Shown one piece after another: positions 50,427-59,355 of a DNA stretch of 64,000 nucleotides. The notes below the pieces were generated by a model, which worked only from the letters and a program-made list of their open reading frames with translations, was not told the origin of the DNA and ran no database searches. The first letter of the stretch is position 1, and every line of letters begins with the position of its first letter. Made by a program: the position numbers and the translations under genes. The DNA is from Thiocystis violacea (GTDB lineage Bacteria; Pseudomonadota; Gammaproteobacteria; Chromatiales; Chromatiaceae), in assembly GCF_016583565.1 (NCBI RefSeq), contig NZ_NRRF01000007.1, positions 62,001 through 126,000 of the forward strand. Reading direction: 5' to 3'.

Positions 50427-51554
50427 ATGCAACGCGTTACCATCGTTGGCGCCGGCTTCGCGGCCCTGACGGCCGTCCGAACGCTTCGGCGGCTCAAGCC
50501 AGACCTCGAGATCACCGTCGTCAGTCCGCGGCCCGAGTTCGTCTACTATCCTGGGCTGATCTGGGTCCCCGCGGGTCTGCGCACGGGCGATGACTTGGTC
50601 ATCGATCTGAAGCGCTTCTTCGGCAGGATGAAGGCGACCCATTGCGCCGCGGAGGCGACAGGTCTCAGCGACGGCGGCCGTGTCCTCGAGACCACGCAAG
50701 GCCCGATCGAGAGCGATGGCCTGATCCTCGCCAGCGGTGGGCGCTTCATCAAGAAGCTGCCTGGGATCGAGCATGCCATCGTCCCCTGCGAGGGCGTCGC
50801 GGCGGCCAAGGCGATCCGCGACCGCGTGCGCGCCATGGACGGTGGCAGCATCGCCATGGGGTTTGCCAGTAATCCCAACGAGCAAAGCTCGATGCGTGGC
50901 GGACCCGTCTTCGAGTTCCTCTTCGGCATGCACAACCAGCTGCGCAAGGAGGGGCGGCGCGACAGGTTCGACCTGCACTTCTTTACGCCGGCGGAGCGAC
51001 CCGGAAATCGTCTGGGCCCCAAGGCCGTCGACGGCTTGCTCGGCGAGATGAAGCGCTGTGGCATCACCACCCATCTCGGCCACAAGCTCAAGGGCTTCTC
51101 GGAGGCCAGCGTCACGACGGAGGCAGAGGAATTCCCCGCGGATCTCATCCTCTTCATGCCGGGGTTAACGGGGAACGCCTGGTTCGACAACACGGATCTG
51201 CCGCGCTCGCCGGGCGGTCTGCTCCAAGCGGATGCCCAGTGCCGCGTGCCGGGCTTCGAGCGGGTCTACGTGGCTGGCGATTCCGGCAGCTTTCCAGGCC
51301 CTGACTGGATGCCCAAGCAGGGGCATATGGCCGATTTGCAGGCGCGTGCGGCGTCGCGCAATCTGGTGGCCGAACTCGATGGGAAAAGGCCAACGGCCGG
51401 TTTCCGCGTGGAGCTCATCTGCATCGTCGACACCAATGACAGCGGCATGCTGGTTGCGCGTACCGAGAAGTACAATCTGGTGTTGCCGTCCATGCGCATC
51501 TTCCACTGGCTCAAGCGCTTCTTCGAGTGGATCTATCTGCGCCGCTATCATTGA
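50427..51554 (+). CDS. sqr: Sulfide:quinone oxidoreductase-like FAD protein
   Basis: The 375-residue flavoprotein begins with a dinucleotide-binding motif (VTIVGAGFAALTAVRTL) and has the second FAD signature (RVYVAGDSGSFPGP). It resembles SQR: YYPGLIWVPAG, Cys121 in IVPCEGVAA and Cys332 in ELICIVDT align by eye with two of the redox-active cysteines, and FHWLKRFFEWIYLRRYH forms a C-terminal amphipathic membrane anchor. The third SQR cysteine has no obvious counterpart near NEQSSMRGGPVFEF. SQR oxidizes sulfide to polysulfide and reduces quinone. Flavocytochrome c lacks this anchor. Subtype is not certain. Confidence 0.82.
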   Translation: MQRVTIVGAGFAALTAVRTLRRLKPDLEITVVSPRPEFVYYPGLIWVPAGLRTGDDLVIDLKRFFGRMKATHCAAEATGLSDGGRVLETTQGPIESDGLILASGGRFIKKLPGIEHAIVPCEGVAAAKAIRDRVRAMDGGSIAMGFASNPNEQSSMRGGPVFEFLFGMHNQLRKEGRRDRFDLHFFTPAERPGNRLGPKAVDGLLGEMKRCGITTHLGHKLKGFSEASVTTEAEEFPADLILFMPGLTGNAWFDNTDLPRSPGGLLQADAQCRVPGFERVYVAGDSGSFPGPDWMPKQGHMADLQARAASRNLVAELDGKRPTAGFRVELICIVDTNDSGMLVARTEKYNLVLPSMRIFHWLKRFFEWIYLRRYH

Positions 51555-51572
51555 TGCGCGTCGGCCCGTCGA

Positions 51573-51601
51573 CTTCGCCTGCGCCCGGCGCGCAGGTGAA
51601 G
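51573..51601 (+). terminator. Strong hairpin after the SQR-like gene
   Basis: Arms of 12 bases at 51573-51584 and 51590-51601 pair with one G-U wobble around a 5-base loop, starting 19 bases after the stop. No U-tract is present, so it may protect the 3' end instead of terminating. The rest of the 264-base gap shows a T-run near 51760 but no gene. Confidence 0.5.
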
Positions 51602-51818
51602 CCGTGACGGCTCGGGGCAGTGCTCACTGCATCTCACGACCATGGCGCGATCTGGGCACTCCTCGCCGGCTTCTCCTCCGTGGCATCGATAAGTCGCGCG
51701 CGAGCAGGCGCAGGCGTCTGGTTAGGGTAGACAGACAGATCATGCTCAATCCGGTTTGCTTTTTTTCGCGCCTCGCGTAGATTCTCGCGAGATTCCGACC
51801 TAAGACCGATTCCCCGCC

Positions 51819-52985
51819 TTGGCGACCCCCTCCATCAAGCAGGTCAAGACTGCAGCCGGTGCATCCGCGCCGCTCATTCGCGCCGCGATCGTGAGCGATT
51901 TGAGCGCCTTGCTGCGCCTCGAAGAGGCGGCGTTCGAAACCGATCGCATCAATCGCCGCCAGTTTCGCTACCTCTTGACGCGCGGTCGGGCGCGCACCCT
52001 GGTCGCGCACGAGGGGGGTGTCTTGCTTGGCTATGTCCTGGTGCTCTTCAGTCGGGCGACCTCGGTCGCGCGGCTCTACTCCATCGCGGTCTCTGAGCAG
52101 GCGCGGGGGCGGGGCATCGGCCGGCTGTTGGTGGTGGCGGCCGAGCAGGCGGCCTGGGAGCAGGATCGCGCCTATATGCGCCTGGAGATCCGGCGCGACA
52201 ATCTGGCCTCTCAGACGCTGTTCGAGCACGCGGGCTATCGCCGCTTCGGCGTGCTTTCGGACTACTACGAAGATCACATGGAGGCGCTGCGCTACGAGAA
52301 GCTGATTGCGCCCGGTTTGAAGCCCGAACTCAAGCGGGTGCCCTTCTACGAGCAGACGCTCGATTTCACCTGCGGCCCGTCCTCTCTCATGATGGCCATG
52401 CAGGCGCTAAAGCCCTCTCTGGTGCTGAGCCGGACGCTGGAGTTGCGCATCTGGCGCGAGTCCACGACCATCTTCATGACCTCCGGGCATGGCGGCTGCG
52501 GACCGCTCGGGTTGGCGCTGGCGGCCAATCGCCGCGGGTTCGACGTGGCGGTCTACGTGAGCGACAAGGGCGTGCTCCTGGTCGACTCGGTGCGCAGCCC
52601 CGAGAAGAAGGAGGTCATGCGCCTGGTCCATGAGGACATGCTCGCCGAGGCCGAGCAGCGCGGTATACCAGTCAACTACGAGACCCTGCGCATTGCCGAT
52701 CTACAGGCACGCTGGGACGCCGGTGTCGTGCCGCTGGTGCTGATCAGCTCCTATCGGATCTATCAAGAGAAGTTTCCTCACTGGGTCGTGATCACCGGCT
52801 TCGACGAGCACTTCGTCTACGTCCACGACCCCTACGTCGACTATGAGAACGGAGAGACCACGCTGGACTCGATCGATATGCCCATTCAACGCGACGAATT
52901 CAGCCGCATGGCCCGCTATGGTCGGGTCGGGCTGCAGGCCGTCGTGCTCGTCTCCGAGCCTGCCGGGGTGTCCCCGCATGGCTGA
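51819..52985 (+). CDS. GNAT acetyltransferase fused to a C39-like cysteine peptidase domain
   Basis: The 388-residue product starts at a TTG at 51819. Residues 20-165 form a GNAT domain (LYSIAVSEQARGRGIGRLLV; LFEHAGYRRFGVLSDYY). From about 175 the sequence matches a peptidase C39-like fold: LDFTCGPSSLMMAM with the likely nucleophile Cys, HWVVITGFDEHFVYVHDPYVD with the His and Asp. The next gene, an RLAN/RimK ligase, overlaps it by 8 bases, so the two are translated together. The pair occurs in other proteobacteria but has no settled function. Acetylation, ligation and cleavage of a small peptide is the natural guess. Confidence 0.85.
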   Translation: MATPSIKQVKTAAGASAPLIRAAIVSDLSALLRLEEAAFETDRINRRQFRYLLTRGRARTLVAHEGGVLLGYVLVLFSRATSVARLYSIAVSEQARGRGIGRLLVVAAEQAAWEQDRAYMRLEIRRDNLASQTLFEHAGYRRFGVLSDYYEDHMEALRYEKLIAPGLKPELKRVPFYEQTLDFTCGPSSLMMAMQALKPSLVLSRTLELRIWRESTTIFMTSGHGGCGPLGLALAANRRGFDVAVYVSDKGVLLVDSVRSPEKKEVMRLVHEDMLAEAEQRGIPVNYETLRIADLQARWDAGVVPLVLISSYRIYQEKFPHWVVITGFDEHFVYVHDPYVDYENGETTLDSIDMPIQRDEFSRMARYGRVGLQAVVLVSEPAGVSPHG

Positions 52986-54459
52986 GCATCTGCTACTGGT
53001 GGAGCAACAGGGGGACTGGAAGCCGGGCTATCCGCGACTTCCGGTGGTGACGGCGCGCGACTATCTCGCCGGCGGGGAGCTGGCAGCCAAGCGGGATCTG
53101 CGCGTCATCAATCTCTGCCGCAGCTACCGCTACCTCTCCTTGGGCTACTACTGCTCCTTGCTCGCCGAGGCGCGTGGACACAAAGTCATCCCTTCGGTCC
53201 GGACCATCCAGGAGCTCTCGAGCCGCGAGATCTACGAGCTGGCGACCGAGGAGCTCAATGCCCTGGCCCAGCGTCTGCTCGGGCGGCGCAAGACCACGGC
53301 GCTCGCCCCGACGGCCTACGAGCTGACCATCTGCTTCGGCCAATGCGACGTCAAGGAGCTGCAGCCGCTGGCGCGGCTCATCTTCGAGACCTTTCGCTGC
53401 CCCATCCTCAAGGTCGAGTTTCGTCTGCATGGCAGCTGGCGCATCGGGGCCATCAAGGCCCTGCCGATCACCTCCATCGGGGACGATGCCGACAGCCCGC
53501 TGTTCACGGCGCTCGAGGGCTATCTCTCCAAACGCTGGCGCCAGCCGCGCGCGCGTCTGTCCTACCGCTACGACCTCGCCATCCTGCACGATCCGGCCGA
53601 GGAGCTGCCGCCCTCGGACTCCAAGGCGCTGGCGCTCTTCGTCAAGGCTGGCAAGGCCCAGGGGGTCAACGTCGAACTCATCCAGCGCAAGGACTATGGC
53701 CGGCTGGCCGAGTACGACGCGCTCTTCATCCGCGAGACGACGCGCATTGGGCACCATACCTTCCGCTTCGCCAAGAAGGCGGATAGCGAGGGCATGGTGG
53801 TCATCGACGACCCGGAATCCATCATGCGCTGCACCAACAAGGTCTATCTGGCCGAGCTGCTGGCGGCGCACCGCATCCCACGGCCCAAGACCCTGGTGTT
53901 GCGCAAGGAGAATCTGATGGACGCCGAGGAGCAGATCGGCTACCCGATCGTGCTCAAGATCCCGGAGGGCTCCTTCTCGCGCGGTGTCTTCAAGGCGGAG
54001 GATCACAGCGGTCTGACCCGCATCGCCGCCAAGCTCTTCAAGGAATCCGATCTGATCCTGGCGCAGGAGTTTCTCTACACCCCGTTCGATTGGCGTATCG
54101 GCGTCCTCGGGCGCAAACCCTTCTATGCGTGCAAGTATCTGATGACGCGCGATCACTGGCAGATCGTCAAGCACGAGCTCGACGGTCGGCATGAAGAGGG
54201 CGGCTTCGAGACCCTGGCGGTCGCGGACGTGCCGCAGGCCGTGCTCAAGACCGCCTTGCGGGCGGCCGACCTCATCGGCGACGGCCTCTATGGGGTGGAT
54301 CTCAAGGAGACGCCAGCCGGACCCGTGGTCATCGAGGTCAACGACAATCCCAGTCTGGATGCCGGTGTCGAGGACAAGGTGCTCGGCGACCAACTCTACG
54401 CGCGTCTGATCGGCGAGCTCGTCGAGCGGCTCGATCGGCGCCGAATCAGGAAGGCCTGA
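52978..54459 (+). CDS. RimK-family ATP-grasp ligase with N-terminal RLAN domain
   Basis: From the ATG at 52978 the protein is 493 residues. The N-terminal part (VINLCRSYRYLSLGYYCSLLAEARGHKVIPSV) matches the RLAN domain found before some RimK-like ligases. The ATP-grasp core follows from about 290: RCTNKVYLAELLAAHRIPRPKT, IVLKIPEGSFSRGVF, LILAQEFLYTPFDWRIGVL and VIEVNDNPSLDAGVEDK. RimK enzymes add amino acids such as glutamate to peptide C-termini; this one's substrate is unknown. It is tightly coupled to the GNAT/C39 gene. Confidence 0.87.
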   Translation: MAEHLLLVEQQGDWKPGYPRLPVVTARDYLAGGELAAKRDLRVINLCRSYRYLSLGYYCSLLAEARGHKVIPSVRTIQELSSREIYELATEELNALAQRLLGRRKTTALAPTAYELTICFGQCDVKELQPLARLIFETFRCPILKVEFRLHGSWRIGAIKALPITSIGDDADSPLFTALEGYLSKRWRQPRARLSYRYDLAILHDPAEELPPSDSKALALFVKAGKAQGVNVELIQRKDYGRLAEYDALFIRETTRIGHHTFRFAKKADSEGMVVIDDPESIMRCTNKVYLAELLAAHRIPRPKTLVLRKENLMDAEEQIGYPIVLKIPEGSFSRGVFKAEDHSGLTRIAAKLFKESDLILAQEFLYTPFDWRIGVLGRKPFYACKYLMTRDHWQIVKHELDGRHEEGGFETLAVADVPQAVLKTALRAADLIGDGLYGVDLKETPAGPVVIEVNDNPSLDAGVEDKVLGDQLYARLIGELVERLDRRRIRKA

Positions 54460-54463
54460 GCGC

Positions 54464-55972
54464 ATGGCAGAAGGCTCCGCTCGCGGCCGCGCGGCCGTGG
54501 TCAACACGCCCGCGGACATTGCGGCCTCTCCTCTCGGCCGCTACCGCAGTCTGGTCGATGACTGGGACGCCTTCGTCGCGTCCTTGTGCCGCCCCTTGCC
54601 GGGCTGCGTCTGGGCGAATCCGACGCGGATCGGCGTCGACGCGCTCGCGGGGCTGCTGGCCGAGCAAGGGGTGGCAGCCGCGCCGGTGCCCGGTTTGCCC
54701 GGTGCGCTGGCCGTGCCGGCAAGCTTCCGCGCTGGACAGCAATGGTGGTACTGCGTCGGCTTGGCCCATGCCCAGGAGGTCGTGTCGCAAATCCCCGCGC
54801 TCCTGATGGACCTCGCCCCCGGTCAGCGGGTGCTGGATCTGTGCGCGGCACCGGGCGGCAAGACGGCACAGATGGCCTTCGCGCTCGGCAATCGCGGCAC
54901 CCTGATCGCCAACGACCTCTCCTTCATGCGCATCAAGTCCCTGCAAGGCAATCTGGATCGGCTCGGTGTCGTCAATGTCACCACCACCTGCAGTGACGGC
55001 GCCAACTGGCCGAGCGCGAGCGGGCAGTTCGATCGCATCCTGGTGGACGCGCCCTGTTCGAGCGAGGGGACGCTCAGACGCAACGTCTCGCTGCTGCAGC
55101 GGCTCGACCACGCCAATTCGGAGCGGCTCGGACCCCGCCAACGCGCGCTGCTGCGCAAGGCCGTGCAGCGCTGCCGGCCGGGAGGGCGCATCCTCTATTC
55201 GACCTGCACCTTCGCCCCCGAGGAGAACGAGCTGGTGGTGGCGGACATCCTGGCGGAGCACCCTGGCGAGCTTCGCCTGATCGAGGTGAGCATCCCGGGC
55301 TTTCTGACCCAGCCGGGAATCACCGCCTGGGGCGACAAGACGCTGTCCCCGGAGCTGGCGCTCTGCCACCGCTTCTGGCCCCATCACAACGATACGGGTG
55401 GTTTCTTCATCGCCGTGTTGGAAAAGAGCCCCGCCTGCCTGGTGGAGCCGCAGCCGACGCAGGCCGTCGGCAGCGAGATCGGCAACGCTGAATGGCTCGC
55501 CGGGCTGGATGCCAAGTATGGTTTTGCCGAGGGCTACTGGGGCCAGTATCGGGTCAACCGCCAGACCCGGCGCGGACTGCATCTCATGGCGGCGGATCAT
55601 GCCCCGCCCGCCGCCCCCAAGGCCGAAGGCAGTGGTCTGTTCTTTCATCGCACCAATGTCCGCCCGCCCAAACCCACGACGGCGGGGGCCTTGCTGGTCG
55701 GGCGAGATGCCACCCGCTTCAGGCTTGAGCTGACCGAGACCCAGCGCGACGCCTACATGCGCCGCGAGACCTTCGAGCCGACCCCCGAGCAGGCGAGCGC
55801 GATGCCTCGCGGCCAGATCATCGTCAGCTACCTTGGCTATGTGTTGGGTGTCGCCATCTTCCACCGCTCAGGTGTCATCGAGAGTCAGTTTCCGCGCCGC
55901 TGGAGCGGCTGTGCCGCTGGACCACAGGCCCCGGCAACCGCACGGGATCTGCCCGCGGATGCCTTAGGTTGA
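54464..55972 (+). CDS. NOL1/NOP2/Sun-family RNA m5C methyltransferase (RsmF-like)
   Basis: The 502-residue protein has the RsmB/NOP2 SAM domain: VLDLCAAPGGKTAQMAFAL, DGANWPSASGQFDRILVDAPCSSEGTLRR with the first catalytic Cys, and ILYSTCTFAPEENELV with the second. A C-terminal extension of about 200 residues resembles the RNA-binding tail of RsmF (YebU), which methylates C1407 of 16S rRNA. The symbol is withheld because related members differ in target. It begins 4 bases after the RimK gene stop and is probably in its operon. Confidence 0.87.
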   Translation: MAEGSARGRAAVVNTPADIAASPLGRYRSLVDDWDAFVASLCRPLPGCVWANPTRIGVDALAGLLAEQGVAAAPVPGLPGALAVPASFRAGQQWWYCVGLAHAQEVVSQIPALLMDLAPGQRVLDLCAAPGGKTAQMAFALGNRGTLIANDLSFMRIKSLQGNLDRLGVVNVTTTCSDGANWPSASGQFDRILVDAPCSSEGTLRRNVSLLQRLDHANSERLGPRQRALLRKAVQRCRPGGRILYSTCTFAPEENELVVADILAEHPGELRLIEVSIPGFLTQPGITAWGDKTLSPELALCHRFWPHHNDTGGFFIAVLEKSPACLVEPQPTQAVGSEIGNAEWLAGLDAKYGFAEGYWGQYRVNRQTRRGLHLMAADHAPPAAPKAEGSGLFFHRTNVRPPKPTTAGALLVGRDATRFRLELTETQRDAYMRRETFEPTPEQASAMPRGQIIVSYLGYVLGVAIFHRSGVIESQFPRRWSGCAAGPQAPATARDLPADALG

Positions 55973-56039
55973 TGGCGAGTGCAGTGTGTTGGAGCTGCCA
56001 TCGCCGTTCGTTTTTCATCATTCGATCAGGAGGTTGTAC

Positions 56040-56690
56040 GTGAGAAGGCACATGATCCGGAGCTTGTTGTTTCCGCTGCTGGCCTGTGTCTATGGAGCCC
56101 CTCTGTCCGCGCAATCCGCGCAGGAGCCGATCAAGCCGGAGCCGAGGCGCCCCGAGACCCCGCGCACGGAGTGGGCGATCGCGCCCGGGCAGGATGCGCT
56201 CGCGGGCGAGCAGTATCCGCAGGGGACGGTGTTGCAGCAGGGGACCCTGTTGCCGGCCGGGACCGTCTTGCCGGGCGGGGCCATCCTACCCGGCGCCGAG
56301 ACCCCGCCCGATGGCTCGGCCGCCCCGACCTTGGCCCCAGCGCCGCGGAGCGCGGTCGATGTGGATGCGGCTAGTGGTGTGCCCTACATCAGCGGCGGCA
56401 TCGGCGTCTCCGGGCGCGAGGAGATGGAGGAGGTCAAGTCCAGGTTCAATCTTCGGATGCTCTTCGCCGTGCAGGGGTCCGGCGCCTACCTGGCCGATGT
56501 CAAGGTCCGTATCGACGACGCGACAGGGCCGACGCTGCTCACGGCGGTGTCGCAGGGACCCTGGTTCTACGCCGATCTTGCGCCTGGCCGTTATGTGCTG
56601 CGGCTGGACAACGCCGGGCAGGAGCAAACCAAGGAGATCATCGTCCCCGAGCAGGGGGCCGTGGAGCAGTCCTTCTACTGGACGGATTGA
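56040..56690 (+). CDS. Secreted protein of unknown function with a Gly/Pro/Leu-rich repeat linker
   Basis: GTG at 56040 lies 6 bases after AGGAGG and gives 216 residues. A signal peptide (MRRHMIRSLLFPLLACVYGAPLSAQS) precedes a Pro-rich stretch and a repeat-like linker in which GTVLQQG, GTLLPAG, GTVLPGG and AILPGA follow one another (about residues 63-92). The C-terminal domain (SRFNLRMLFAVQGSGAYLADVKVRI; WFYADLAPGRYVLRLDN) looks like a small beta-sandwich of the carboxypeptidase-regulatory kind. I do not recognise the family. A periplasmic or surface role is inferred. An in-frame ATG at 55986 lacks a ribosome-binding site. Confidence 0.72.
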   Translation: MRRHMIRSLLFPLLACVYGAPLSAQSAQEPIKPEPRRPETPRTEWAIAPGQDALAGEQYPQGTVLQQGTLLPAGTVLPGGAILPGAETPPDGSAAPTLAPAPRSAVDVDAASGVPYISGGIGVSGREEMEEVKSRFNLRMLFAVQGSGAYLADVKVRIDDATGPTLLTAVSQGPWFYADLAPGRYVLRLDNAGQEQTKEIIVPEQGAVEQSFYWTD

Positions 56691-57038
56691 GTCAGGCGCC
56701 GCTGAAGCCTTTCCCTGGTCACCAAGCCGCTTTCCGGCGAGCGGCCGGTCTCGCCGCCGAGGCGTCGTCGGTCGGCAAGTGACAGCCCAGGCGGCGGGGT
56801 CGAGCGGCAGGTTTGGCCGTGGAGCTGCCACGTCAGCATGTGCCTGATGGCTGTCAGGTCAACGCGCGGGGCGGACGGGCGCTCCGAGCTGATGAGTGGA
56901 CTCGCCTCGATCGATCCCGGACCTCAGAGTTCATGATGGCGGACGGTACGATCTCCGAAATCATACACAAAAAGAAATTTTCGCATTTCGCTCTAGACGC
57001 CGCCCGATGGCAAGAAATCGACAACGAATGGCCTACAC
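56691..57038. other. Intergenic region with a possible small ORF
   Basis: A frame ends at 57046 and could start at the ATG at 56936, encoding 36 residues with SEIIHKKKFSHFALDAARW. It overlaps the SEC-C start by 8 bases (ATGAGTAA), an arrangement typical of translational coupling, but has no good ribosome-binding site and no recognised homolog. Nothing else was seen. Confidence 0.3.
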
Positions 57039-58400
57039 ATGAGTAAAGTTGGAAGAAATGATCCCTGCCCCTGTGGCGGCGGCAAGAAATACAAGAAATG
57101 CTGCCTCGCGAAAGACGAGAAAAAGCATCTCGAAAATACAAGAAAAGATGATGTCGAGGCGTTGTTCGAAGACGAGCCCTTCGTCGATGACGCATTCGAT
57201 GAGTCTGCTTTAATAGGAGATTTCGAGGAGTCGCCCGGAATCGACGTGGAGCCCTATGTCTCCAAGACCATCGACAAGGAGATGCCTGAGATCGGCGAGC
57301 AAGAGCAAGCCTTGGTCGATGCCTGGCGGTCCGAATACGATGGGATGATTGAGGATCCGGACCAGGTTCTCCGTCATCTGCACGCATTTTTCCAAGCTCA
57401 CCCGGATCTCGTCGAAAACCTTGATGTGGACGAAGCCCTGTTCGAGCTGGGCGAAAAGCTTGTCAGACTCGACCGAACCGGCGACTACATCGAGCTCCTG
57501 AAGCATCTCCGCCAGACCTTTCCGGCGACCTATCTCAAGAGCTTCGCCTACTTCGATCGGGACATCATCGCCTACAGCATCATCGAGCAGGGCGCGGACG
57601 CCGACATCCATGCCTATCTGACGTGGTTCAAGGAATATCCGGATACCGATGCGGACTTCCTGTTCGGCGTGATCAATTTCCTCATGGTGACTGAGCGCGA
57701 CGAGACGCTCATGGATCTCCTAGAAGCGATCTACGACCCCCTCATACGCTCATCCCAGGTCATTGGAGGGGACGAGGCACTGGACATCCTGGTCTATGCC
57801 TATTGCACGGACTATCTCGACAGCGGCGGTGATCGCGCCAATCCAGAGCCGCTGGTCGAGCGACTCAAGGCACTGCGGACTCCGCTGCTTGAGCAGTGGT
57901 ACGACCCCAAGAGCCTGGAGACGACACTCGATCAGATCGCCGGGGACCTCGACGCGAGCTTCCTCGACAGCTTCCGCGCGACGAAGGATGTTGCCCAGTT
58001 CTACAACACCGCCACCCGCAACTTCATGGGATGGCTGCACAGAGAAAAGGGCTTCAGTTGGATGAAGGCCCAGTTCTACCGTCAGCAGGTGCTGAAGTAC
58101 TTGTTGAGAAGCACTCCAAGCGGAAAGCGACCACGACAGCCATTCACCTTCACCAGGCAGCTCGTCGACCAAACCCTGGCCCGAAATGCCCAATTTCTCA
58201 TCGCATTGGACCCAACGAAGGCACTGGGCTCGATCAACGCCATGTACTGGTTTGGCGAGTACCTCGCTCAACGCGACTTCATCTCCGTGGAGCTTGGCGC
58301 CGATTTGCAGCGCTGGTGCGAAGAGATGTGGGCATCGGCAAGCGATGGCCTTCGGCGGGAGGGCATCGAGGGCAAGGCGTTCAAGGTCTTTCCATCTTGA
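57039..58400 (+). CDS. SEC-C motif zinc-binding protein
   Basis: The 453-residue protein opens with MSKVGRNDPCPCGGGKKYKKCC, the C-x-C-x8-C-C SEC-C zinc motif found at the end of SecA and in many stand-alone proteins. The rest is largely helical and acidic with no recognised catalytic motif. Its 5' part is more A/T-rich than its neighbours, which may indicate acquisition. The start has a weak ribosome-binding site; coupling to the small upstream frame is possible. Function unknown; SEC-C domains usually mediate protein or nucleic acid contacts. Confidence 0.8.
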   Translation: MSKVGRNDPCPCGGGKKYKKCCLAKDEKKHLENTRKDDVEALFEDEPFVDDAFDESALIGDFEESPGIDVEPYVSKTIDKEMPEIGEQEQALVDAWRSEYDGMIEDPDQVLRHLHAFFQAHPDLVENLDVDEALFELGEKLVRLDRTGDYIELLKHLRQTFPATYLKSFAYFDRDIIAYSIIEQGADADIHAYLTWFKEYPDTDADFLFGVINFLMVTERDETLMDLLEAIYDPLIRSSQVIGGDEALDILVYAYCTDYLDSGGDRANPEPLVERLKALRTPLLEQWYDPKSLETTLDQIAGDLDASFLDSFRATKDVAQFYNTATRNFMGWLHREKGFSWMKAQFYRQQVLKYLLRSTPSGKRPRQPFTFTRQLVDQTLARNAQFLIALDPTKALGSINAMYWFGEYLAQRDFISVELGADLQRWCEEMWASASDGLRREGIEGKAFKVFPS

Positions 58401-58761
58401 GCGACTCGCTGGCGATGGTCTTGGACCATGGACGCTTGGGCAAGGATGCCGCACTGGATATGCGTGCATCCAGAAGCGGATAGTCATCGCGATAGATATA
58501 GGCCGGCGCCGGCGACTTGATCGTCTCGGGGGGGGGGGCAGGTTCTTGACGCCGGTCCGCAAGGTTACCGTGAAATAGCAAACCTCTCGTGGCACCCGCT
58601 CCGCGGTGCCACGCGACCGCCATCGTTTCATTTCCCGGGGTGCTACCACTCCTGCATGCTCGTTAGGGTAGCCATGGGCCTGAAACGGCGTCGGCGGAAA
58701 GGCTGCGCAATGAGTCGCGTGAGTCGTTCGGCATGCCCGCCATCCGCCGTCGGACGGCCTC
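58401..58761. other. Intergenic region with poly-G tract and hairpin
   Basis: About 360 bases between convergent genes. It contains an uninterrupted run of 11 G (58528-58538) and a perfect 9-bp hairpin (58588-58596 with 58605-58613). No gene was found. Long G tracts are prone to slippage and to sequencing error. Confidence 0.6.
58588..58613. terminator. Hairpin between SEC-C and tetR genes
   Basis: CGTGGCACC and GGTGCCACG pair perfectly with an 8-base loop, in the gap between convergent genes. It may act as a terminator in one or both directions; the U-tract is weak on both sides. Confidence 0.45.
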
Positions 58762-59355
58762 CTAGACGAAGGTCTGTAGCGCGCGCCTGAGCAAGGGCGC
58801 CAAAGCCGTGCGGTCCAGTTCAGGATGGTTGATCGCCCTTACCGAGAGGCCATCGAAGAGCGCCATGATGAGCTCCGTCTCCGCGACATCGGACGCGCGC
58901 TGGGTGCCGCGCTCGCGGCTCGCGCGGCTGATCACCTCAAGGAGTCGCTCGCGCTTGATGCGGTCGGCACGACGCACGCTGGCTGCGACGCGCGGGTTGC
59001 GGGCCGCCTCGGCCAGGATCTCCAGCTCCAGCGCGGCGTTGTCCAGATCGGTCTTCTCGTCCAGCCCCGCGTCGACCCGGTCGAGCAGCGCCTGGAAGAC
59101 GTCCTCAGCGCTCGCGAACTGCCGCACCATCTCCAATGACTGCTCCAGCTTGCGCTCGACCAGCGCGGCGATGATGGCCTCCTTGTTCTCGAAGAAGTGA
59201 TAGATGTGTCCTGGGCTCATGCCGGACGCCTCGGCCAGCTTCGCAACGCTCGTGCCATGGAAGCCGTGTCGGGCGAAGCAGCTGGCCGCTGCTTCCAGAA
59301 TCTGGGTGCGTCTGACCTGACAGCGGGGCGACTCGCTTTCTGGGTGATCTGGCAT
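58762..59355 (-). CDS. TetR-family transcriptional repressor of the adjacent RND pump
   Basis: The 197-residue protein has an N-terminal TetR helix-turn-helix (TQILEAAASCFARHGFHGTSVAKLAEASGMSPGHIYHFFENKEAII) and a helical ligand domain. It is divergent from the adaptor-permease operon, with a palindromic operator in the shared region, so it probably represses that pump and perhaps itself, and responds to a pump substrate. Its C-terminal half (LFDGLSVRAINHPELDRTALAP) matches the AcrR-like size class. Confidence 0.92.
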   Translation of the reverse strand: MPDHPESESPRCQVRRTQILEAAASCFARHGFHGTSVAKLAEASGMSPGHIYHFFENKEAIIAALVERKLEQSLEMVRQFASAEDVFQALLDRVDAGLDEKTDLDNAALELEILAEAARNPRVAASVRRADRIKRERLLEVISRASRERGTQRASDVAETELIMALFDGLSVRAINHPELDRTALAPLLRRALQTFV

